From: Eutypella sp. D-1
Lineage: Eukaryota; Ascomycota; Sordariomycetes; Xylariales; Diatrypaceae
Assembly (NCBI GenBank): GCA_023313575.1
Contig: JAJTTP010000005.1
Span: 620,001-684,000, forward strand
DNA length: 64,000 bases
Direction: 5' to 3'
The first letter of the stretch is position 1, and the number at the start of each line of letters is the position of its first letter. Under the pieces are notes generated by a model. That model had not been told where the DNA came from. It worked only from the letters and a program-made list of their open reading frames with translations, and did no database searches. Shown here piece by piece: positions 42,370 to 52,382 of this stretch. The position numbers and the translations under genes are program-made.

Positions 42370-43508
42370 TCGCAGTAGCTAGGGGGAGAGGGGGGTTGGG
42401 GCCGATATCCCTACCACTACAATGATTTTCACGGGGTGCTTTGTTAAAGCCCACAAGAAGGGCTTAATTACGTCTGGATAGTTAGGTAGTTTGTTTTACT
42501 TCATTAAACCTTCCAAAGAGCTCGTTCTGCGCCTGTTTCTATTTTGAGATGATAAAGATGTATTACATAATGACACTCGCGTCTTCTTTAATATCTTAAT
42601 AAAGTGACGTTAATATGTTACCGAGCAGTCCCGGCGACCATTTAAATACCATGGTAGCTCCCCTCGTAAAATGCTAATGACTGAATGGACAGCAAGTGCG
42701 CCGAAACCTCGAACGACTTTGACGATATCCCAGTAATCTATGTTGATAATACGTTCCCTTCTTAGATACCCTCTATCTCTAGCAGCAAGAAAAGACTTTC
42801 AATAGTTCAAGCACCTGAAAGATAATCCTGTGTTTACCCCTGAGCCGTAAGTAGATAATAGCAATACTTTATAACCGCAAAATCCAAGAAAGGCTGGTAG
42901 CATAAGAGTTTTACTGAACTATATACCAAGTCGAACAGGATTTGAGGGTTGGTAGGGTTTGACATATTGAGGAGACATCTACGATACCCCAGCCTAATTA
43001 GTACGCAATGACACTTTGTTTATTTTCATACTGGTGTTGCTTGATCAGTCAAGGGTATGCCATGTATTTAATACAGCTTTCAAGCCTTCCTAAGCAGCGA
43101 ACACTAGGATCGTAGTAGTTTGCAACAAATAAATGACACGGGGGATAAAAGGATTTTAGACAACCAACTGAAGCACTTTATCAAGCGATGAGATTTACCG
43201 CTGTGCTACGTTATCAGCCATAGGAACTGACCGAGGGAGACACAGAGGCCACGGTCGTAAGACGCCTTGACAATACAAACCTTGTATGTATGAGTTGAAG
43301 GTGGCAATGTATTGTGTCTGTAGCATTGTACAACGTAAAGTCGTAAAGACTTAAATTTGGCATGCCCCTCTCGCATTCCTAAACTTTCTTGCTGTGCAGA
43401 AATCAGTGACAGCACTTCTCTAATAATATTCCATTACTATTAGGAACACATCCCAAAGGTCTACACCTCATTCATTTCATCTTCGTCCATTCTGCACTCC
43501 ATTCCAAG
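42370..43508. other. 1.1 kb AT-rich spacer between tandem CX2C-module genes
   Basis: AT-rich sequence with short frames only. A 69-codon minus-strand frame at 43206-43415 has no family feature. I see nothing else. Confidence 0.5.
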
Positions 43509-44257
43509 ATGGGCCGCGGAAGAAAGGAACCCAAAAAGGGTTCTAGCTCGGAGGAACATAGCCGACGCTACCGGGAGCAAATGGGTGAGTTCCCATAAAT
43601 CCCTAAACTGATACCTGACATGCATGCTAACAGAGAACGCAAGAGAGCATTTATGGTCTGAGACCCTCCAACATGATATCTAACTCTAGTGGGGGTTCCT
43701 CTTATACGGCGATTGCGGATACGAGTCCTACTTATCAAAATGCCTACGGATTTGAGAATCAAGATGCCTACGGATTTGAGAATCAAGATGCCTACGGATT
43801 TGAGAATCAAGATGCCTACGGATTTGAGAATCAAAATGCCTACGGATTTGAGAACGACTCTAGCGAGCAAAGCAACACACCCCGGCAACGAAAGGAAGGT
43901 GACGCTTCTCAGCAGCAAGAGAAACTCTTGCATCAGTCAACCAGCATGATCCAACTAGGGGAATCTTCCAAAGATGAAGAACAGTCTACCAGAGTCTCAA
44001 AAAAAACCTGTCGCCGTTGCGAAAGGCGCCTCCCTATAGATAATTTCATGGAAGCAGGATACGGGAACACCCTTCTCTATTCTGTTACCTGTATACAGTG
44101 CATTCCTGAAGGCCACGTGGTGTGTCAAAGATGCCGGGCACCAAGGCCTCTTTCAGATTACAGCATGAAGCGGAATGGAAGCCGGGCAGCACAATGTAAC
44201 CATTGCACTGGCACAAGGAAGGAATGGAGAAATGAGCGAAAGGAAAGATCAAAATGA
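43509..44257 (+). CDS. CX2C-module protein 3: Stc1-like zinc protein with five octapeptide repeats
   Basis: Two exons, 43509-43584 and 43644-44257, give 229 residues. The 59 bp intron (GTGAGT donor, GCTAAC branch, GCAAG acceptor) interrupts the gene at nearly the same codon (after 25 codons plus one base) as in its neighbour. MGRGRKEPKKGSSSEE matches the neighbour's N-terminus. Residues 55-95 hold five copies of an eight-residue unit of the type NQDAYGFE. The zinc module follows: Cys148/151, Cys175/178, Cys186/189 and Cys210/213, spaced X23, X7 and X20. The last two spacings are identical to those of the neighbour. The tail is basic (RKEWRNERKERSK). It is clearly a paralogue of the gene at 41646 and a more distant one of the gene at 36489. 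Function is unknown. Confidence 0.75.
43737..43857 (+). repeat. 24 bp in-frame tandem repeat, five units
   Basis: Five units of a 24 bp sequence (AATCAAGATGCCTACGGATT plus four further bases, TGAG) run nearly perfectly in the coding sequence of CX2C-module protein 3. They encode NQDAYGFE octapeptides, with the first and last units carrying Asn in place of Asp. The low divergence points to recent expansion. Confidence 0.93.
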
Positions 44258-45567
44258 TTGAAACGATACTTTTAGGTATAGGGCCTTGAAGCGGCGCACA
44301 TCCTGGCGATTGCACTATTTGCGTTTAGGCGACTTATCAACCCGCCTCTGCCCCCCTTCCCCAAACTTATCGATTTCAATTTATTTATTTCATGCGCACG
44401 TTTTATGTCTACAAGCTTCAGTCCTTCCTTGGCACCATCATTATCTAGAATCACATACTCTTAGATAGTCGGTTTTGGTTTCTCTACCAATACATTCCTT
44501 CAACTCCTTTCTTGGTTGTTTTAAATGCATCGTGAAATTATTATAGCAGTCTTATTTCTTGCACCGTAAATTACTCAGTAAGCTGATAGATAATGTTGTA
44601 ATTAACCACACCCCATTAACTTACTCTTCGATACGTATGCGAATCATTAAAGCCCAGGAGGCCCGTTACGATCTTGGGTTCTAATCCGTTACTCGCCCAC
44701 CCCATATTAACCCCTTTCCAGCCCAAATTTTACCCCTGGGACTGAAAGTTTCTACTTACCTACGCGTGGGGTACGTGGTAAGATAGTGGGGTGAGGTGGT
44801 CCTATACGTTACTGACAGCAAACCAACATTGAGAACCATTGAAGAAAAGAATTATAATAATGCCCCCAACCTCTGAAACCAGCAGGCCTACTGAACAGCT
44901 ACTGTATACCATCTACCTACGGACATCGTATCCTTATGAGTTGAATAGTCACAGGGACGCCGGACTTTAAACTAAGATTATGCAATGCACGCAGTCTCCT
45001 ATTCTATTCCCTTTTATGTCCTCCGGTCCTGGTAATATACGATGGAAAAAGGAGGACAGGAAAAAAAAGGAAGCAAAGAAAACCAGGTAATATGGCTAGA
45101 TTGTGATATGGGTCAAAGTATGCATTAAATGCCTTGTTCTTCCTATTTGTCATTTCTTTTTTCCTTTTCTGTTTCTCCTGCGACCCGGTCCTGCACATAC
45201 ATAGGGTAGCATAGCACTATCCCTCAGCCACCACCCCCCTGCCTTCCCACCTTTCTCCGCCAAACCCATCCCGACGTTGCGCCAACCGGTAGATTATATA
45301 AAATGCAAACAAAGAACGCCGCATAGCCCAGAGGCCGTGGAATAGATTTTTGTTTTTCGTACAGCGGGGCACTTTGCCCGAGTGTTGTGTGTGACACAAG
45401 GGGAAAGGAAAATTAAAAAGAAAAGAATTGGAAGTGCTAGGCTAACTCCGAAGCATTTGGGTGTACCACACGGACATTCCTGGGTTCAAGTCCACTCCCT
45501 TATTCCACGCAAGCCAAAGACCGGAGGCTAAAGATGCCGATTGCATGTGAGGATTCCGCCCTCATTT
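44258..45567. other. convergent intergenic region, no gene seen
   Basis: 1.3 kb between the third CX2C-module gene and the 3' end of Nup133. It includes T-rich and purine stretches. A tRNA T-arm-like sequence at 45480-45500 does not fold into a tRNA by eye. Confidence 0.5.
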
Positions 45568-48500
45568 CTACTCCTCTTGATGCGCGTCTCCGTTTTCCTC
45601 CTTGCTGGCCTCTAACAACGCCCTGGGGACCCTCGCAGGGGGCTTCGACGGGGAAGACGGGAGCTCGGCGGCGGCGCCCGCGGCGTTGGCAACATCGTAC
45701 TGGTGATCCACGGCGTCCTCGGCGTTCTTCCGCGTCTCCTTGGCCCACTGATCGAGCCGGTGCTTGTCGATGTGCTTGCGGAGGTTGCTGTCTTCCCACC
45801 GCATGGCCTCGAGCATCTTCTCGCGGGCCCCCTTCTCCATCTGCTCGAACCGCCTGTCCAGCGTTTCCGTGTAGACGCCGGCAGCCTCGGACGGCGAAAG
45901 CCGCTGGAACTCGGGGTAATTGCCGTACCGATCTGCGCATATGGTTGGGAACGGGTTGATTAATTTGGAACGAGGGGTAGACTTACGGCCTGCATATAGT
46001 GTGCAGTATACCTGGAAGAGCTCCGTATTGCTCAAAACGTCCATAACGTCATTGTCGTTCTTCAGGGACGTGTTATTGAGACGCGTCCAGTCCTCCCTGA
46101 GGAAACAACGCCTCCAGATAAGCCTCTCTGCCTGCAAGCGCTCGTCGCCAGTCAGGCCGTCGTTTGCAACTTGGATCGCGAGGTAAAATTGGTCGGGGAT
46201 CTGTTCCTTAGTCTCAGGCGGTAGGGTGATGAGGGTAAGCAGATCGATTAAGCTCAATGCATCCAATGCCTCGTGATTGTACAGACTCTTGAGCGCATCT
46301 TCGAAGATCTGGGATAGGATCCTATACTTTTTTGGAATCTGCAGAACAAATGCTTCCTGGAGCATATCCCACTCAGATTGCTCATCGAGGGCATTATCGA
46401 TGATGGGTCGAATCTGTGAGTCGTACAGCTCATCCTGGATGCTGATAATGGCAAGCTCCTTATCAATAGCTGATACACGAGCATCGACGGCGACTTCCTT
46501 GACACTAATGTCTTGAACACTAGCAGAAGCGTTATTAACAGACCGGGAAGATTCAGCCATCCGAGCCAGTTTTCCAAGACTGAGTTCGATCTTCTTGCTC
46601 CATAGCAGCTGCTCGCGACCAAGTCCAAGCTCCAGAAGCGTGTCGGCAGCCCTTTCTGTATCTTCCTCGACGATAATATCGTTGATCCAAGATACCTTTG
46701 CCAGCTCGGGCTTCGTACGGAGGTACGTCGTTTTGTATTTCTTATCCCCTTCGTACTGAAGAAGTGCATCGATCCCATAGGTGGTGAACAGATACTCGTA
46801 AAACGGGAAGGCAAACGCCTCGCCGTAAATATCGAAACAATCCTTGACCTTGGCTTCCTTGGTAAACATCTTCGCTTCCAGGTTCGCGTACAGGTCAGGA
46901 GGGAGCCCCGGACTCTCAAGCTGGTCCCGGTACCCGTCAATCTCCCGTGTAAGGACCTCGGCTAGGGCGGGCAACGACTTGTGGTGCTCGGCAATCTCAA
47001 TCGCCGCGTCCCAGTTCTGAGAGTCCGCAAGTAGGACGACCTTGTCGTGGCGGTCTTGATCGTATATCTGCTCATATTTCTGACCGTTCGCGTTCTTTTT
47101 CGGGTCATCGCTTGCCTGGAAAGACCTAGACAATTCCTGGAGTGTTGTGAGATAGATTTCGGTCAACTGTGGCAGCATCTCCTGTATCTGCAGTAGCAGC
47201 ACCGCCTCCGGTTGCTTGTGATCCTCTTCCACCACAGACCAATGCTGCCTGATCCACTCAGATGAGAGTTCCAACTGCCTCTTGATGTTGTTGGTTAGAT
47301 AAGACTCGCATGTCCAAGGTATCGGCAAATCACCGTAACCTTCAACCAGAATACCGTTTTCCAACTGCTCATTAGCCAGCCCGTACGATCTCAGGTTGTT
47401 TTTGCGGAACTCCAAGGCGTCCCGAATTGCGCCATTGTAAATGTCCGTCGCTTCGTAGACGAATCGCGTTAGGGAAGCTTGGTCCAGTAATGCTTTAGAA
47501 CTGTACTTGATTACTTCGTACCCCCAGGCTATAAATAGCTCCATTCGATGAATGTCCCGTAGGAACCAATGTCGGAGCTCATCGACTTCACCTTTGGCGG
47601 CGTCGGGCTCGGATTTCTCTTCGGATCGAATGTACTCGACTATCTCGGCGACGATACTCTTCTTTGCGCTGTCCGGGCGCGAGGAGACGAAGTCTTCGTG
47701 TTTACGCCACAACGTACTGGCGACATGCATCTTTTCGGCGTTCCATAGAAGCTTCCACCTTGTCATACGGTTGATGGGAATCTTCAACTTTCTGATGTGT
47801 GCCATGAGTTTGTCGAGGTACCGTACGCGCTCCTGGATATTGTTCTCAACAATTGCTGCTAAAGACGAAAAGTGCTGACCGGTGGACGTGAGGATATCTC
47901 GGCTCAGAGACAAAGCCGCGGTGCCGTATTCCTCGCCTTTGAAAGGCAGCTCTCGTACGACGTCGAAGATTAGGGGATTGTCTTCCTTGACACCGAAGAA
48001 GACGGCCTGTTCAAGCTTCATCTTCGCACTGACCACGGGGGGTTTCTCGGTCGCGAAACGTTCAACGTCTGTGATAGCAATGCGAAGAATGCCTGTGCCA
48101 CGAACTAGTAGAAGGATACCCGGGTTTTTTGTCCTGACCTTGGAGGTCTTCCCCTCGTCAACTACGGTGCCAGGCGAATGTGGTTCCTCCGCACCGGTGC
48201 CGACAATCTCCAGTGTCGAATCATCCCGCAAATCGACCACATCCTCATAAGACGCGGGCAAGATGTGGTTGTCCTGCATAAGCTGGGATTCAGGTGAATC
48301 GGGCGGCCGGGCTATTGAAGTTATGACGGCTGCATGGCTGAAGACTGCGAAGGCAATGATCGCGGGCTTGGGTAGATATACACGGGGCTTGGTTTGGGCG
48401 TGCTGGTCTGAGGGGTTGGAATAAGTAGAGATTGGCCGAACCATGCCGATCTCTATAGACTGATCAGAAGTACCAGGCGTGACAACGACTTCGACCAGAC

Positions 48501-50004
48501 TATACCGGGACGTGCTCTTGTCAGAGAAACATGCCAAGAGGATCAGGTGTTGTTGGTCGTCACGAAACCGGGACGTCGTCAGAAGCTGGCTCATCTCATT
48601 GTTTCTCGAGTCCAGGTCGCGGGGAACCAAACAGAAATCAAGAACCTTGAAAGACTCGGGGGAGAATTTGGCGCTTGTCTCATCCCTGTCCTGGACTTCG
48701 CTGATAATGCTCGTCCTAGCATCCACCTCAGCTAGAACATCGTGATGGCCACCGCGATGTACCCTCCAAGATTGCAAGCGGCCTTTTGAAGTGATGGCAA
48801 CCACGGTGGTCTCGCCCTGCTGCGAAGATTTGTCTGTTCGTACAGCCGCAATATCTCCTTGAGCGGCGGCGTGGCTGAGCGCATGTCGAATACTACCAAA
48901 GAAACCACCACCTGAAGGGTTTAGACTTGATCGCAAGAACTGAACCGATACCTTGGGACGACCATGCGCATCGCGTGCGCTCATGTAGGCAACCCGGCCA
49001 CTACTAAAGGCCAGGATGAAACCTGCGGCGGACTCGGCACTCACGATCTCGGTGACAGTTTCACCGGAGTACATTCCCGGGATAACGTCTTCCACGCCAT
49101 TGCGCTGTTGTTTCAGGAAATCCATAGTGGTTGCGCTCGAGATGGACTCCCAGTATGTAATCTTGCCGCTGTTGGGCGTCAATACGACTAGACCAGGCTC
49201 CGAGGAGGACGCAGAGGGGGGGACGAGGGCGCCCAGAGGAAGAGGATCGGTCGAGTTTTTGGAAGGATAGGGTAGGGTGAACGTGAAAGATTCGGGCGTT
49301 TGCGTGGGTACAGCGTAGGGCCAGACAACGGCGTGTGTGTGTGTAAGACCTAGGGCATAGCCCATGGAGCTATCGACAAGACCATATTGCCGACCTAGAG
49401 GGAGAGTTAGTTTTCGGAAATCAGCAGCGATATGCCAAGTAAACAGCATATACACTTTATATTGAGGGTATAGGGGGTATTTAGACATACTAGTGGGATC
49501 GGACTTCAGTCTGTCGGGGAGCGCAGGAAGTTTCCTCACGTCGAAGGCGGTGTTCGTGGTCTAGAAATGAATTGAAAAAAAAAAAAGTTATATATATTAG
49601 CGGCCAGACATTTATAGACACACCCGACAGGGGCGAGCAAATCGCAGGTGATGCTATCAACATACCAATAATGTACTGCCATCGCCTTTGTTTATACGGT
49701 CGGCATGTCTCGGCTTCTTGGATCGTAGGCTGAGTTCCTGTTTTGGCTGCTGCGCGGGAAGGTTCTCGATACCATCGCGCTTCACCTCGACGGCCGAGGC
49801 CTTGGTAGACTTGACCTCGTAGGTCTCTGGGTTCGCATTGCCAGGGTTCGCGTGTGTGTCCTCAGATAAAGGTATCCTTTGGCGCTTCTTTGGCTGCTGG
49901 ATAGTATTGTCCGAGTTTGGGGGTCGTTGGCGACGTCGGCTTCGCGTCGTCATAGGGGTTGGCGCCACATTTTTTGTGCCGTTGTTGGATGAAGGAGAAA
50001 ACAT
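45568..50004 (-). CDS. nup133: nucleoporin Nup133
   Basis: Four exons on the minus strand, 50004-49666, 49560-49491, 49394-45987 and 45932-45568, give 1393 residues. Joints read GSTLL-TTNTAFDVRKLPALPDRL, SDPT-SRQYGLVDSSMGYALGL and LYAG-HRYGNYPEF. Residues 1-110 are basic and disordered, with nuclear-localisation-like KKRQR. A beta-propeller spans roughly 130-560 (YGLVDSSMGYALGLTHTHAVVWPYA is a family hallmark), and a long alpha-solenoid fills the rest. Nup133 is the membrane-proximal tip of the Nup84/Nup107-160 Y-complex of the nuclear pore. Introns are 105, 96 and 54 bp. The last is a multiple of three without a stop, so unspliced message would stay in frame with 18 extra residues. Its GTAAGT donor and GCAG acceptor make splicing likely. 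Confidence 0.9.
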
Positions 50005-52382
50005 GGCGAATGCGAATGTGCGAATGCGACAGTTGTGACCGTATCGTGACCGTATCGTGACCGAAATATGTTGGTGATGAATAAGGTCTGAATGTGAAGT
50101 TGCGGTGGTTATTAAAAAAAATACGCCGGGGGAGGAGACAGGGGCTCAACAAGATGGCGGCGTTATCGATTTCGTTCAATCAAACCAGGTAATCCGATCC
50201 AGTTGTTTCTGCTATTTCTGTTGTTTCTGTTGTTTCCCTTTTCTTGTTTTATCGCAGCCTCATTTCCCGTTTCTATGTATGCAGTCTATTTATCTCTCTT
50301 CAATTCAGTTCCGACACTGTCTAGGGAGGGAGAATAATCCAGAGAACTGTAAGCAATCGGCTCCGTCACAATCGTGCCGGACTGTTGTTGTCGTCGTGAT
50401 CTATCAATGCGCCGATTGATGCACGCGACAAATTATTCAGTCATGGTCAAATCTTGAGGAGGTTAGGTTGATGGAAAAAGACTCGTGCCAGGGGGGGGGG
50501 GAGTCGGGAAGTTGTAAAATGCTGAATTGACAGTTGGTATGTAGAGTACTTTAGGTAGGTAGTTGGTAAGATGGTCCCAGGGTTGGGCTTGAGAAGTTGA
50601 GAGTAGCCTTCAGGAAATTTTTGGTTAGCAATACTAACCTTGTATATCAATGCGTAGGTAGGTACCTTGTAAGTATGGGTAATTTACAAGCACGCTTAAG
50701 ACAGGACAGGAGCAGGAGAGTACCTTAGGTAAGTAAACCTTGGAAAGAGCTAGTCTCTATTTAGGTACTTGGCAGCTATGAAGTTCCTCTTGTGGGTACC
50801 TAAATAGGAAGCATCATGAATGGACTCGTTATTCCAGTCCTCTACATAAAGGTACAGGGGAAAATCAAGAGTGTCTGGTCCTACAGTAAGTAGCCTTTCT
50901 AGGTAATAATTAGAGGCATAGACTAATTTAATTAAGAGAGCCAAAGAGAAAGAGAGATGAAAACAATAGGTAGAATGACAATATTTACACTCCTCTCCAT
51001 GCTCTTCTCACACCTTCAACTTCCACCTTCCATCCCTTCCTGAATTGATGTTTATGGTTTAGCTCGAGCTGTGACTGGTGTGTGGCTATTGTTGATTGGG
51101 CCTTGTTTACATACAGAAAATTGAAAATTCAAGATGTACCCACTACATAAGTACATACCAATGCGTGGAAGTCCGATTCACTGTAAGTATACAAGGTACC
51201 TGGAGCTATGATTTGACCGCTGACGGTAATTGAGTTAATTGAGTACAGGTTCGTACCTTCATTTCCTTCCCAAAATATCATCAATCGACACCCGACTTCA
51301 TATCTATGCCCTGTAATACAATGTGTTTACGCTCGGAGCACCAGCACTCCCAGGTTTGCCAGGCTGTTCCCAGGAAAGGTAGTCAGGCACAGGCTCAGCT
51401 TGTTCTGGTACGTGGCACAAGTTATTATCGCCTTATAGCCTTTCGGCAGTATGCATTTGTTCACCAAGATCTTATATGAGGCAACCTGATGAGGCTCTCG
51501 GCACCTATTGAGTAAGATCCACTTTTGTACATATACAAATCGGTAACCACCACCACATCCTTCGTGGAATGCAATTCTAACCAACCAACCAACCCTGCCA
51601 TCACATAGACTATTAAAGAAGCACACAGAAGTTGCTATCCAACAGATAATTATCAGAGGATTCTTCTGCTTTGTTTTAAGCCCATTGCCAGAAATGGCCA
51701 ACTAAGGACTTAACATGCCTACCTACATATTTACTTATAGTTAGATAGCTTCTCATAGCAACAGCCGGGAAACCGTGGACCCTATGTACATACAGGATTA
51801 ACCAGAGTTGGTAAGGTCAGTATGTATGCTGGTATCTAACGGTGGGCCCCTGTCGTTCGTGGGGTATCAGATGGATCCACTCACTCAGGATGGAATTCAT
51901 AGCCGATAGGCCACACAATGACCTCACACATCCCGAGGTCCTGAGAAGTATACTACACCTAAGTATGTACCAGTATATCCACCTAAGTTTCGATATACCC
52001 TCACTTTTCAACCACATAAAATGATAAGAATATCGAATATCACTACAATGACGGGCTGCAAGTCGGATTCATGATTCAAAAGTTCCAGTTTTATTAGCAC
52101 AACATGGTAAATTCGTCAGGTCACATGTTCTCATGGCGCATATAGTGACATTATTAAGTTTCTTTCGAAATAAAGTTGCCTCAGACTTTTCTTGCTGTAT
52201 CGATTTATATCTTACGATGATTGAACCATCGTTATATATGAAAGCTAAAAACCATACTGTTTTGCTATCTACCGTCCCCGATGAAACATAGTCTTATCGT
52301 CGTGCTGTTGTAAGAGAGGGAACCCGAGTAAAATAATATAAGGGGGAAAAAGCAGCTTCGTTCAATTAAAATAAAATAAAAG
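50005..52382. promoter_or_regulatory. divergent intergenic region between nup133 and the AFG1-like gene
   Basis: 2.4 kb holding the promoters of two divergent genes. Three 11 bp units of the GTGACCGTATC type lie at 50035-50063 just upstream of nup133. TTAGGTAC-type motifs cluster at 50545-50800. The part next to the AFG1-like gene is AT-rich. No gene is seen. Confidence 0.5.
50035..50063. repeat. 11 bp direct repeat upstream of nup133
   Basis: Two perfect copies of GTGACCGTATC and a partial third (GTGACCG) run head-to-tail, ending 31 bp from the nup133 start on the opposite strand. They could be transcription-factor sites or a slippage product. Confidence 0.85.

Noticed and set aside
45478..45500. 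GGGTTCAAGTCC, similar to a tRNA T-arm
   Set aside because: The flanking stem bases do not pair beyond two positions and no D-arm, anticodon arm or acceptor stem could be found.
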